From Mesorhizobium sp. (GTDB lineage Bacteria > Pseudomonadota > Alphaproteobacteria > Rhizobiales > Rhizobiaceae), in the NCBI RefSeq assembly GCF_004963255.1, contig NZ_SUGA01000022.1:31289-95288 (forward strand): 64,000 nt of DNA, read 5' to 3'. Under the pieces are notes generated by a model that ran no database searches, had not been told where the DNA came from, and saw only the letters and a list, made by a program, of their open reading frames with translations. A program made the position numbers and the translations under genes. Below, piece after piece: positions 36,765 through 45,332 of this stretch. The number at the start of each line of letters is the position of its first letter. The stretch's first letter is position 1.

Positions 36765-36990
36765 TTGGCGATTCGTCGAAACGCCCCTCGCTTCGTCATC
36801 CTAGGGCGGAGCAAGGAGCGCAGCGACGCAGCGCAGACCCTAGGAATCCATGCCATGACTTTGAAGTGTTGAAACGGTGCAGAATTCTGCTCCGCTGCGC
36901 CCTTCGACTGAGGGAACGGCATGGATCCTAGGGTTCTTCGCGACGGAGCTTCGCTCCTGCTTCGCCCTAGGATGACGAAGTTTGGAGGCC
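36765..36990. repeat. Long inverted-repeat element, CTTCGTCATCCTAGGG type
   Basis: Left arm CTTCGTCATCCTAGGGCGGA (near 36778) through GACCCTAGGAATCCATGCC; right arm inverted, GGCATGGATCCTAGGGTTCT through GCCCTAGGATGACGAAG, with a central GTTGAAACGGTGCAGAATTC. Arms are about 65 bp. The same element occurs inverted at 55.37-55.56 kb. The 380-bp gap 36704-37084 holds little else apart from the iolB ribosome site. Confidence 0.75.
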
Positions 36991-37084
36991 ACGGCCAATC
37001 GCGAAGGTTTGCGCCGGACTCTTCAGTTGATGAAATCTCTGGGTCGCCAACCCGCCAGAGCGAATAGGGATAGGAGAGACAAAA

Positions 37085-37897
37085 ATGTCGAAACTGCTCG
37101 TCAAGGCCGACAAGGGCCACGGCCATGTCGCGCATGTCACGCCGCAAAGCGCCGGCTGGACCTATGTCGGTTTCGACCTGCATCGGCTGAAGGCGGGCGA
37201 GGCGGCGACCGGCAAGACGGGCGACCGTGAGGTCTGCCTGGTCTTCGTCACCGGCAAGGGCAAGGCCTCGGCCGGCGGTAAGGATCTCGGGCTGCTCGGC
37301 GAGCGCATGTCGCCCTTCGAGGGCAAGCCTTGGTCGGTCTATGTGCCGCAAGGCAGCGACTGGTCGGTGACCGCCGACACCGAGCTGGAACTCGCCGTCT
37401 GCTCGGCGCCGGGTCTAAAGGGCGGCCTACCCGTGCGCGTCATCAGACCTGAGGATATCGGCCAGGAGGTGCGCGGCAAGGGCACCAACACGCGCTATGT
37501 CACCAACATCCTGCCCGAGGGCAAGCCGGCGGATTCGCTTCTGGTGGTCGAGGTCATCACGCCCGGCGGCCACACGTCCAGCTACCCGCCGCACAAGCAC
37601 GACCAGGACAATCTCCCCGCCGAATCCTATCTCGAGGAGACTTATTACCACCGGCTCAACCCGCCGCAGGGTTTTGCCTTCCAGCGCGTCTACACCGACG
37701 CCGACCGCAACGGCGTGCGCGAGCTGGACGAGGCGATGGCGATCGAGGACGGCGATGTCGTGCTGGTGCCGAAGGGCTATCACCCCTGCGCGGCATGCCA
37801 CGGCTACGACCTCTATTATCTCAACGTCATGGCCGGACCGAAGCGGACGTGGAAATTCCACAACGCGGCCGAGCACGAATGGCTGATGAAGGCCTGA
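37085..37897 (+). CDS. iolB: 5-deoxy-glucuronate isomerase
   Basis: A 270-residue bicupin-type isomerase starting MSKLLVKADKGHGHVAHVTP. Metal-site residues are in TSSYPPHKHDQDNLPAESYLEE (HxH...E) and VPKGYHPCAACHGYDLYYLNVMAG. IolB converts 5-deoxy-glucuronate to 2-deoxy-5-keto-gluconate, the IolC substrate. AGGAGAG precedes the ATG. It is separated from iolE by the small DUF3329-like gene and a long repeat element, so it may be transcribed separately from iolCDE. Confidence 0.97.
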   Translation: MSKLLVKADKGHGHVAHVTPQSAGWTYVGFDLHRLKAGEAATGKTGDREVCLVFVTGKGKASAGGKDLGLLGERMSPFEGKPWSVYVPQGSDWSVTADTELELAVCSAPGLKGGLPVRVIRPEDIGQEVRGKGTNTRYVTNILPEGKPADSLLVVEVITPGGHTSSYPPHKHDQDNLPAESYLEETYYHRLNPPQGFAFQRVYTDADRNGVRELDEAMAIEDGDVVLVPKGYHPCAACHGYDLYYLNVMAGPKRTWKFHNAAEHEWLMKA

Positions 37898-38032
37898 CCG
37901 CGCATTGGTCCAGCCGGGAGAAAATCGTCGGCTAACGAGCTTGCGGCTGGACTTGCCTTCGAAAACCCATGAAAGCTTCGTCAATCCGTCATGGAAATCA
38001 CCTATGGCAGCGGTTCCGGTGCATGTCGCCGC

Positions 38033-38049
38033 AAACGCCTTGGCGTTTT
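38033..38049 (+). terminator. Possible weak terminator after iolB
   Basis: AAACGCC and GGCGTTT form a 7-bp stem with a TT loop, 135 bp beyond iolB, followed by TG and a G-run. The T-run is short, so termination is doubtful. Confidence 0.3.
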
Positions 38050-38130
38050 GGGACCCACGACTTGCCAAGACAATGACTTGAAGCGCGTCGCATGATCCTT
38101 CGGGCGCGGCGCGCTTGACGAGGAACGCCG

Positions 38131-38838
38131 ATGCGCTACGCCATCTACTACACACCAGGGCAGGACGAGAAGCTGGCGCGCATTGCCGCCAACTGGCTGG
38201 GCCGCGACCCGTTCGGGGCGGCGACGCGGCCGGTGGAGGCGGTGGGCGATCTGTCGGCGGCGGAAGTCGCCTTCCACACTGCCTCGGCCCGACGCTACGG
38301 GTTCCACGCGACGCTGAAGGCCCCATTCCGGCTGGCGCCGAACGAGACCGAGGCCTCGCTGCGCGCCGCGCTCGACGCTTTCGCCGAGGCGACGCCGCCC
38401 GTCGTCATCCCGCGCCTTGTCGTCGGGCAGATCGACGGCTTCTTCGCGCTGGTGCCGGAAACGCGGTTCGCGCCGCTCAACGAATTCGCCGGCGAGGTGG
38501 TGCGCGCCTTCGACAGTTTCCGCGCGCCGCTCACCGAGGCCGAGATCGAGCGCCGCAGCCCCGATGCGCTGAAGCCGGACGAGTTCCGCAACCTTTGCCA
38601 ATGGGGCTATCCTTACGTCTTCGACACGTTCCGCTTCCATATGACGCTGTCGGGGCGTGTCGGGCCCGAGGAAAGCCCACGTCTTCGCGCGGCGATCGAC
38701 GGCCTGTTCGCCGACGTACTGCGCCAGCCGGTGCCGGTCGATGCGCTGACCTTGTTCGTCGAAAGCGAGCCCGGCGCCCCGTTCATGGTGCTTTCCCACC
38801 ATGCGCTTGGCCGTGGCCCGGCCCGCAAGACAGCCTAG
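38131..38838 (+). CDS. DUF1045 2H-phosphoesterase-like, phosphonate-associated
   Basis: A 235-residue protein. Two HxT motifs, FHATLKAPF (about 57) and FHMTLSGRV (about 170), mark the 2H phosphoesterase fold. The family (DUF1045, phosphonate-operon protein) often occurs with carbon-phosphorus lyase genes, and phnM and phnN follow here. It probably acts on a cyclic phosphate such as those made during phosphonate breakdown. AGGA precedes the ATG. The stop codon lies within the stem of a terminator. Confidence 0.88.
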   Translation: MRYAIYYTPGQDEKLARIAANWLGRDPFGAATRPVEAVGDLSAAEVAFHTASARRYGFHATLKAPFRLAPNETEASLRAALDAFAEATPPVVIPRLVVGQIDGFFALVPETRFAPLNEFAGEVVRAFDSFRAPLTEAEIERRSPDALKPDEFRNLCQWGYPYVFDTFRFHMTLSGRVGPEESPRLRAAIDGLFADVLRQPVPVDALTLFVESEPGAPFMVLSHHALGRGPARKTA

Positions 38839-38880
38839 GGCGGATCAGCGGAACGCTGAACCGCCCTATCTTTAGTTTTT
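38836..38880 (+). terminator. Intrinsic terminator after DUF1045
   Basis: TAGGGCGG (38836-38843) and CCGCCCTA (38861-38868) form the outer stem, with TCAGCG/CGCTGA as an inner stem, followed by TCTTTAGTTTTT. The TAG is the gene's stop codon. Confidence 0.7.
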
Positions 38881-38930
38881 ACGCAATTCCGGACGGAAAA
38901 CCGCAAAGCACTTTTCCTGGAATTGCTCTG
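38836..38930. repeat. Rhizobial palindromic element with GCAATTCC arms
   Basis: After the terminator, GCAATTCC (38883-38890) and GGAATTGC (38919-38926) flank GGACGGAAAACCGCAAAGCA. This tandem of a GC stem and a GCAATTCC stem looks like a recurrent Mesorhizobium intergenic element. Confidence 0.6.
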
Positions 38931-38967
38931 ATTTGATCGCCGACCGTTCGAGATAGGACCGCCTGAG

Positions 38968-40107
38968 ATGACCGCCGAAACCGTTCTCACCAATGCCCGC
39001 ATCGTGCTGCCCGACGAAATCGTCGAGGGCTCGCTTCTGTTGCGCGACGGCCTGATCGCCGCCGTCGAGCCGGGCACTGCCCGCACCGGCGAGGATATGG
39101 GCGGCGACTACATCATCCCGGGCCTTGTCGAGCTGCACACCGATCACCTTGAAGGTCATTACGCGCCGCGCCCGAAAGTGCGCTGGAACCCGATCGCCGC
39201 GGTGCTTGCCCATGACGCGCAAGTGGCGACCGCCGGCATCACCACCGTGCTCGACGCCCTGCGCGTCGGCATGGACGAGGATGCCGACCTGAAATCCGAC
39301 GACGTGCGCAAGCTGGCCGACGCGATCGAGGACAGCGTGCGCCAGGATCGGGTCAGGGCCGACCATTTCATCCATTTGCGCTGCGAGGTCTCGGCGCCGG
39401 ACTGCCTCGAGGCTTTCGCCAATTTCGAGACTGACGACAGGGTGAAGCTCGCCTCGCTAATGGATCACGCGCCCGGACAGCGCCAGTTCGTCAATCTTGA
39501 AACCTATGCCTATTACTACCAGCGCAAGCTGAAGCTGACCGACCGCGACTTCCAGAAATTCTGCGAGAAGCGGATGGCGGAATCGGCCCGCAATTCCGGC
39601 CCGAACCGGGTTTTCATCTCGGCCGCGTGCCGGGAGCGGGGCATCGTGCTGGCCAGCCATGATGATGCGACCGCCGGCCATGTCGACGAAGCGATCGAGC
39701 AGGGCGTGCGCGTCGCCGAGTTCCCGACGACGGAAGAAGCGGCCAAAGCCTCCAAGGCGGCGGGTCTCGGCGTGCTGATGGGTGCGCCGAACGTCATGCG
39801 CGGCGCCTCGCATTCCGGCAATGTCTCGGCGCGCACGCTTGCCGCCGACGGCCTGCTCGACATCCTTTCGTCCGACTACATCCCCTTCAGCCTGATCCAG
39901 TCCGCCTTCTTCCTCGGCGATGTCGTCGAAGGGATTTCGCTGCCCCAGGCTGTAGCGATGGTCTCGAAGAACCCGGCCGAAGCGGTCGGCCTCACCGACC
40001 GCGGCGTCATCGAGCCCGGCCGCCGCGCCGACCTTGTGCGCGTGCGCGTCGACGACCATGTGCCGGTCGTGCGCACCGTGTGGCGCCAGGGCCGCCGGGT
40101 CGCATGA
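38968..40107 (+). CDS. phnM: Alpha-D-ribose 1-methylphosphonate 5-triphosphate diphosphatase
   Basis: A 379-residue amidohydrolase-fold enzyme. GLVELHTDHLEGHYAPRPKVRW provides metal-binding histidines, with later VFISAACRERGIVLASHDDATAGHV, GVLMGAPNVMRGASHSGN and LSSDYIPFSLIQSAFFL. PhnM removes pyrophosphate from the triphosphate before C-P bond cleavage. Its stop overlaps the phnN start. No phnGHIJKL or phosphonate transporter is present in this window. Confidence 0.96.
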   Translation: MTAETVLTNARIVLPDEIVEGSLLLRDGLIAAVEPGTARTGEDMGGDYIIPGLVELHTDHLEGHYAPRPKVRWNPIAAVLAHDAQVATAGITTVLDALRVGMDEDADLKSDDVRKLADAIEDSVRQDRVRADHFIHLRCEVSAPDCLEAFANFETDDRVKLASLMDHAPGQRQFVNLETYAYYYQRKLKLTDRDFQKFCEKRMAESARNSGPNRVFISAACRERGIVLASHDDATAGHVDEAIEQGVRVAEFPTTEEAAKASKAAGLGVLMGAPNVMRGASHSGNVSARTLAADGLLDILSSDYIPFSLIQSAFFLGDVVEGISLPQAVAMVSKNPAEAVGLTDRGVIEPGRRADLVRVRVDDHVPVVRTVWRQGRRVA

Positions 40108-40730
40108 TGGTCTCGGCCCTCATCGAGCGCGAGCTGGCCGATAGCCTGCCGATCCGCAACGGCGTCTTCGTCGCGGTGGTGGGCCCGAGCGGCGCCGGCA
40201 AGGATACGGTGATCGGCTACGCCAGGCAGCGTTTTGCCGGTGAGACGCGGCTGGAATTCGTGCGCCGCGTCATCACCAGGCCGAGCGACACGGCAAGCGA
40301 GGACCACGACACGCTGGCGGACGCTGCCTTTGCCGAAGCGGAGGCGGACGGCGCTTTCTCGCTGTGCTGGGACGCGCACGGCCTGCGCTACGGCCTGCCG
40401 GCCGATGTCGACTGGGCGGTGGCGAACGGCCATGTCGCCGTGGCGAATGTCTCCCGCGCGGTCATCCCGGCGCTGCGCGAACGCTACGCCAACCTGGCGG
40501 TGGTCGAGATCACCGCCACGCCGGAGATCCTCGCCGAGCGGCTGGCGGCGCGCGGCCGCGAATCGCGCGGCGAGGTGCTTGCCCGTCTGGCGCGCAGCGC
40601 CAGCGTCAAGCTGACCGGGCCGGACGTCACCTCGATCGACAACAGCGGCGACAAGGAGCTCGCCGGCGAACGCTTCGCCGAGGTGCTGCGCAAGGCGATG
40701 GCGTTTTCCGATCTGTCGGACATGATTTAG
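40104..40730 (+). CDS. phnN: Ribose 1,5-bisphosphokinase
   Basis: A 208-residue P-loop kinase of the guanylate-kinase-like PhnN family. Walker A is GPSGAGKDT, followed by RRVITRPSDTASEDHDTL, the typical substrate region, and VEITATPEILAERLAARGRESRGEVLARL. It makes PRPP from ribose 1,5-bisphosphate produced by the phosphonate route. The start at 40104 overlaps phnM by the ATGA junction. Confidence 0.95.
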   Translation: MMVSALIERELADSLPIRNGVFVAVVGPSGAGKDTVIGYARQRFAGETRLEFVRRVITRPSDTASEDHDTLADAAFAEAEADGAFSLCWDAHGLRYGLPADVDWAVANGHVAVANVSRAVIPALRERYANLAVVEITATPEILAERLAARGRESRGEVLARLARSASVKLTGPDVTSIDNSGDKELAGERFAEVLRKAMAFSDLSDMI

Positions 40731-40737
40731 CGCAACC

Positions 40738-40925
40738 TCCCCTTCTCCCCCTTGTGGGAGAAGGTGGCTCGGCGCGCAGCGCCGAGACGGATGAGGGGTG
40801 TTGGAAGGATCGGTACGATGAAGAAATGGGCGCTTGAAGCATCCTATTCTTCAGCGCCTCGTTTCTTCCAGCACCCCTCATCCGGCCGCTTCGCGGCCAC
40901 CTTCTCCCACAGGGGGAGAAGGGGA
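40738..40925. repeat. Tripartite GC-rich inverted-repeat element
   Basis: Left half CTTCTCCCCCTTGTGGGAGA...CGGATGAGGGGTGTTGG; right half inverted CCAGCACCCCTCATCCGGCCG...TTCTCCCACAGGGGGAGAAG. The arms are about 60 bp and close to perfect. It sits between the convergent phnN and ABC ATPase genes and may act as a bidirectional transcription block. Confidence 0.75.
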
Positions 40926-40932
40926 CAGCGCT

Positions 40933-41751
40933 TCACTTGTTGAAATTGGCGATGAACTGCTTGAATTGCGGCGTCGGCGGCCTGGCGAACATTTCCTTCG
41001 GTTCGCCGACCGAATCCACCTCGCCCTTGTGCAGGAACATGACCTTACTGGACACGTCGCGGGCGAAGCTCATTTCGTGGGTGACGACCAGCATGGTGCG
41101 CCCTTCCTCGGCAAGCGAGCGCATGACGCGCAGCACCTCGCCGACCAGTTCCGGATCGAGCGCCGATGTCGGCTCGTCGAACAGCATCACCTTAGGGTTC
41201 ATCGCCAGGGCGCGGGCGATCGCGGCGCGCTGCTGCTGGCCGCCCGACATATGCGGCGGATAGTAGTCGCGCCGCTCCCATATGCCGACGCGCTTCAGCA
41301 AGGCCTCGGCCTGCTCCAGGCACTCCGCGCGCGGCCGCTTCAAAACATGCGTCGGCGCGGCAACTAGGTTTTCGAGCACCGTCATGTGCGACCAGAGATT
41401 GAAGCTCTGGAAGACCATGGCGAGGTTGGCGCGGATCCGCTCCACCTGGCGGATGTCGGCCGGCATCTGACGGCCGTCCCGCCCCTGCTTCATCTTGATC
41501 AACTCGCCGTCGACCCGCACCTCGCCGGAGTCAGGGATCTCCAAGAGGTTGATACAGCGCAGCATCGTGCTCTTGCCGGAGCCCGAGGAGCCGAGGATGG
41601 AAATCACGTCGCCCTTGTGGGCTTCCAGCGAAATGCCCTTGAGCACCTCGTGATCGCCAAAGCATTTGCGCAGGTCCTTGACGCTGATGGCGGGCGTCTC
41701 TCCGGAGGACGGTGCTGCTTTCGCGGCAGCGGCGACATTTGCCGACATCAC
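40933..41751 (-). CDS. Polar amino-acid ABC transporter ATP-binding protein
   Basis: A 272-residue ATPase of the HisP/OccP class. Walker A GSSGSGKST, Q-loop MVFQSFNLWSHMTV, signature MSGGQQQRA, Walker B VMLFDEPTSALDPE and His switch VVTHEMSFAR are all present, and FLHKGEVDSVGEPKEMF is typical of this class. The start at 41751 overlaps the upstream permease stop. Substrate is likely a basic amino acid or opine, judged from the whole cluster. Confidence 0.94.
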   Translation of the reverse strand: MMSANVAAAAKAAPSSGETPAISVKDLRKCFGDHEVLKGISLEAHKGDVISILGSSGSGKSTMLRCINLLEIPDSGEVRVDGELIKMKQGRDGRQMPADIRQVERIRANLAMVFQSFNLWSHMTVLENLVAAPTHVLKRPRAECLEQAEALLKRVGIWERRDYYPPHMSGGQQQRAAIARALAMNPKVMLFDEPTSALDPELVGEVLRVMRSLAEEGRTMLVVTHEMSFARDVSSKVMFLHKGEVDSVGEPKEMFARPPTPQFKQFIANFNK

Positions 41752-42485
41752 AACACCTCCGGTACGGGTCTGATTTGCTGGCTCTGCTCGGGAGGCGGCC
41801 GCAGATGCGGCGACAGCCGGTATTCGACCCAGGCGAACAGCCGGGCGATCGACAGGTTGAGCAGTAGGTAGATCACGCCGGCGCAGGTTAGCACCTCGAT
41901 CGGTCGGAACGTGTCGTGCTGGATCTTCTGCGCCGTTCCCATCATCTCCATGATCGTGACCACCGAGGCGAGCGCGGTCGCCTTGGTCATCAGGATGATT
42001 TCGGTCGAATAGGCCGGCAGAGCGAGCCGCAGCGCGATCGGCAGCGTGACGAGGCGGAAACGGGTGAGGGCCGACATGCCGAACGCCTTGGCCGCCTCGA
42101 TCTGTCCGACCGGCACCGCCCGCAGCGCGCCGCGGAAAATCTCGCTCTCATAGGCGGCCGTGTTCAAGGCCATGGCGACGATCGTGCAATACATCGGATC
42201 GCGCAGGATCGGCCACAGGATCGGGCTGTGGCGGACGAAGTCGAACTGGGAGAGGCCGAAATAGATCAGATAGAGCTGCACCAGGAGCGGCGAGCCGCGG
42301 AAGATGAAGACATAGGCGCGGGTGAAATATTCACCCAATCTGTAGCCGGAAGCCCGCAGCCAGGTCAGGCCGGTGGCGATAATCAGCCCGAAGGCGATGC
42401 CGAAGAACCAGATCTCGAGCGTCAGCGGCAGCGCCTTCAGCACGCTCCACATAGTCGAAAGGTAGAAGTCGAGATCCACCGCCAC
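41748..42485 (-). CDS. Polar amino-acid ABC transporter permease (HisM/OccM type)
   Basis: A 245-residue permease with five or so helices (LTLEIWFFGIAFGLIIATGL, VFIFRGSPLLVQLYLIYFGL) and the EAA loop GQIEAAKAFGMSALTRFRLV. It overlaps the ATPase gene by 4 bp and is adjacent to the second permease with a 1-bp gap. Confidence 0.93.
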   Translation of the reverse strand: MAVDLDFYLSTMWSVLKALPLTLEIWFFGIAFGLIIATGLTWLRASGYRLGEYFTRAYVFIFRGSPLLVQLYLIYFGLSQFDFVRHSPILWPILRDPMYCTIVAMALNTAAYESEIFRGALRAVPVGQIEAAKAFGMSALTRFRLVTLPIALRLALPAYSTEIILMTKATALASVVTIMEMMGTAQKIQHDTFRPIEVLTCAGVIYLLLNLSIARLFAWVEYRLSPHLRPPPEQSQQIRPVPEVL

Positions 42486-42486
42486 C

Positions 42487-43233
42487 TCACTTTGGCCGGG
42501 TGAAACTGCGCGAGGTGTAACGCTCGGCCTTTTCGAAGATCGGTGTCGAGATCGAGGTCATCACCAGGTAAAGGATGCCTGCGACCGTGTAGAAAAGCAG
42601 CGAATGATGCGTCGATCGCGCGGCCTTGTTTGCGGTGAGCATCAGCTCCGCGACGCCGGTGACCGAGATCAGCGCCGAATCCTTGATGGTCAATTGCCAG
42701 ACATTGCCCAGCCCCGGCACGGCGAGGCGCAGCACCTGGGGCACGATCACGAGGCGAAACCGCAGCCAGGCCGACATGCCGTAGGCGCGGGCCGCTTCCA
42801 ATTCGCCGCGATGGATCGCCAAGAACGACCCGCGAAAAACCTCGGCCTGGTAGGCGCCCGAAATGATGCCGACCGCGAGAACGCCGCCGAGGAAGCTCGG
42901 CATGTTCAAGATGTCGGTCGATCCGATCGACCCGGTGGACCGCGCCACGCCGGTCAGGACCTGCGTGCCGCCATAGTAGAACAGATAGATGATCAGAAGC
43001 TCCGGTTCGCCGCGGAAGACGGTGGTGTAGCTCTCGCCGATGAACCTCAATCCGCCGCGATGCGAGAGCTTGGCCGCCGCCACCAGCGAGCCCAGCACGG
43101 CCCCGATCAGCATCGAGACGACGGTGACGGCGAGCGTCCAGGCGATGCCCCAGAGAAGCTGCACGCCCCAGCCGGCGGCCAAAAGCTCATAGGCCGTCGA
43201 CACCTGGTCCTTGAGATCGTTGAGAAACTCCAC
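42487..43233 (-). CDS. Polar amino-acid ABC transporter permease (HisQ/OccQ type)
   Basis: A 248-residue permease (WGIAWTLAVTVVSMLIGAVL, YTTVFRGEPELLIIYLFYYG) with the EAA loop GELEAARAYGMSAWLRFRLV. It follows the binding-protein gene after a 77-bp gap that contains a strong hairpin and is translated just before the second permease. Confidence 0.93.
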   Translation of the reverse strand: MEFLNDLKDQVSTAYELLAAGWGVQLLWGIAWTLAVTVVSMLIGAVLGSLVAAAKLSHRGGLRFIGESYTTVFRGEPELLIIYLFYYGGTQVLTGVARSTGSIGSTDILNMPSFLGGVLAVGIISGAYQAEVFRGSFLAIHRGELEAARAYGMSAWLRFRLVIVPQVLRLAVPGLGNVWQLTIKDSALISVTGVAELMLTANKAARSTHHSLLFYTVAGILYLVMTSISTPIFEKAERYTSRSFTRPK

Positions 43234-43273
43234 CTACGCCTTCCTTCCCGGCGACGGTTGCTTGTCTCAATGC

Positions 43274-43304
43274 AAAAACGGGAGCAGCCTTGGCTGCTCC
43301 CGTT
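43274..43304 (-). terminator. Intercistronic attenuating hairpin below the binding-protein gene
   Basis: Perfect arms CGGGAGCAGCC and GGCTGCTCCCG with a TT loop; on the minus strand the stem is followed by TTTTT (43278-43274). It lies between the binding-protein and permease genes and should reduce read-through, leaving more binding protein than permease. Confidence 0.75.
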
Positions 43305-43310
43305 GCGACA

Positions 43311-44168
43311 TTACTTGGTAATGTCGATCTTGAACCATTGCAGGCTGTATTTCGACACCGAGCCGTCATCGAGCGCGGCCTTGAGTGCCTTGTTGTAAAT
43401 GTCCTGCAGGTCCTTGTCGGTCTTGCGGAAGGCGGCGCCGATGCCCGGCCCGAGGATCGGACCACCCTTGAATTGCGGCCCGACGAATTCCAGGTCCTTG
43501 GCGTCGGGCTTGGCCAGCGTGCCGAGGAAATAGGTGGTGTCGGCGAAGGCCACGTCGATGCGGCCCGCCATCAGGTCGAGGTCGTGCTCGTCGGTGGTCT
43601 TGTATTCATGGACGTTAGCGACGTCCTTGAGATATTTGTCGGCGAAGGTCGCTTCGGTGGTCGAGACCTGCAGGCCGACATTCTTGCCGGTGAGCTCCTT
43701 GCGCAGCGTGTCGAGCGCCGCCTTGGATTCGGCGTCGTCCTTCGACAGATCGATCATCTTGCCTTTGTTGGACAGGCTGGCCAGCGGGCCGTTCTTGTCA
43801 GCCAGGAAGGCCACCGGCGACGACGCGTAGGGGATCGAGAAGTCGATCGTCTTCATGCGCTCTTCGGTGATCGACATGCCGTCCATGACGATGTCGAACT
43901 TGCCTGCGGTGAGGCCGGGAATGACGCCGTCCCAGTCCTGCGCGACGATGTTGCATTCGAGCTTGGCGCGGGCGCAGACGTCGTTGAGGATGTCCACCTC
44001 GAAGCCGACGATCTTGCCGCTGGCGTCGGTCTGGTTCCACGGGGCGTAGGAGCCCTCCATGGCGACGGAGACGGTCTTCCAGTCCTTGGCCATTGCAGGC
44101 GTCGAACAGGTCAACGCCAGCGCCGCGAGCGTGATCCAACGTGATGATGTCACGGTAGTTTCTCCCAT
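43311..44168 (-). CDS. Amino-acid/opine ABC transporter substrate-binding protein
   Basis: A 285-residue periplasmic protein starting MGETTVTSSRWITLAALALT, with a Sec signal peptide cleaved near AMAKD. The type II binding-protein fold is clear: VSVAMEGSYAPWNQTDASGKIVGFEVDILNDVCARAKL, then AQDWDGVIPGLTAGKFDIVMDGMSITEERMKTIDFS, the hallmark of HisJ/ArgT/OccT proteins. The ligand is likely arginine, ornithine, histidine or an opine. It is the first gene of this transporter operon. Confidence 0.94.
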   Translation of the reverse strand: MGETTVTSSRWITLAALALTCSTPAMAKDWKTVSVAMEGSYAPWNQTDASGKIVGFEVDILNDVCARAKLECNIVAQDWDGVIPGLTAGKFDIVMDGMSITEERMKTIDFSIPYASSPVAFLADKNGPLASLSNKGKMIDLSKDDAESKAALDTLRKELTGKNVGLQVSTTEATFADKYLKDVANVHEYKTTDEHDLDLMAGRIDVAFADTTYFLGTLAKPDAKDLEFVGPQFKGGPILGPGIGAAFRKTDKDLQDIYNKALKAALDDGSVSKYSLQWFKIDITK

Positions 44169-44336
44169 TTTTGTTCTTGGAACCCTCAGATACCAATTGC
44201 TTAACCCAGCCCCGATTCGCCGACAAGGGCTGTTTTCCGGTTCACGGGTTGTTGCAATTCGTCGACGAATCCGCACGCGCCCCGGTGGCTCATCCGCGAG
44301 CATCGATCCAATCAGGCCGTGGTCCGAAGAGCGAGG

Positions 44337-45332
44337 TTACTCCGCCGGCGCACCCGCAACGTTCTGGCGCGTCGCCTCGATCATGCGGCGCCGGGCGCGG
44401 AAGACGCCCCATTGCTGGTCGACCAGCACGCCGATCAGGATGACGCCACCCATCACCGCGAAGTTGAGCGACGAGGGGATGCCGAGCAGGTTGACGAGGT
44501 TCTGCAACTCCTGCAGCAGCACGGTGCCGAGGATCACGCCGACCAGCGAACCCTCGCCGCCGCGCAGCGAGAAGCCGCCGAGCACCGCCGCGGCGATGGC
44601 ATAAAGCTCGTAGAACTGGCCGTGGCTCGCCGGTGAGATCGAGCGCGTGTACATGGCGAAATAGATCGCCGACAGCGCCGTCAGCACGCCGCAGATGACA
44701 TAGGCCGCGATGATGATCCGGCCGGTGCGGATGCCTGAATATTTCGCCGCTTCCTCGTTCTTGCCGATGGCGTAGAGATAGCGGCCGAACACCGAGCGGT
44801 GCAGCACTACCCACATGACGATGGCGATGACGATCAGCGCGATGAAGGAGTTCGGCAGGCCGTAGGAGCGGCCCGCGGTCAGGAACTCGAGCGTCGGGAA
44901 ATTCTGCCCGAAGGCGAAGCCCGCCGTGCCGTCGGCGGTGTAGAAACGCGCCACGCCGCGATAAATCAGGAGGCCGCACAGCGTCACCACGAAGGGCTGC
45001 AATTTCAGCCTTGTTATCAGCCAGCCATGCACGAAGCCGATGACGGCGCCGAGCACGATGATCACCACGAAGGCCAGCGGCCAGTCCAATTCGCGCACCG
45101 CGATGAAGTCGATGAACAGCGTGCCGAGCAGCGCGATCAGCGAGCCGACCGACAATTCGATGCCGCCGGTGATGATGACGAAGGCCTGGCCGATCGACAG
45201 GATGCCGAACAGAGCGACGAGGTTGGAGGTGTTGGCGAGGTTGATCGCCGACAGGAAGCGCGGATTGATGGCAGTCACCACCGCGCCGACCACCAGGATC
45301 AGGATCAGCAGGCCGAGATCTTTCTTGCTCAT
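44337..45332 (-). CDS. Sugar ABC transporter permease, RbsC type
   Basis: A 331-residue CUT2 permease with eight to ten helices. LFGILSIGQAFVIITGGIELSVGSLIALLGTL and AIAAAVLGGFSLRGGEGSLVGVILG are family signatures. The ATG overlaps the upstream ATPase stop by ATGA. It is the last gene of the 44-48 kb transporter. Confidence 0.95.
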   Translation of the reverse strand: MSKKDLGLLILILVVGAVVTAINPRFLSAINLANTSNLVALFGILSIGQAFVIITGGIELSVGSLIALLGTLFIDFIAVRELDWPLAFVVIIVLGAVIGFVHGWLITRLKLQPFVVTLCGLLIYRGVARFYTADGTAGFAFGQNFPTLEFLTAGRSYGLPNSFIALIVIAIVMWVVLHRSVFGRYLYAIGKNEEAAKYSGIRTGRIIIAAYVICGVLTALSAIYFAMYTRSISPASHGQFYELYAIAAAVLGGFSLRGGEGSLVGVILGTVLLQELQNLVNLLGIPSSLNFAVMGGVILIGVLVDQQWGVFRARRRMIEATRQNVAGAPAE

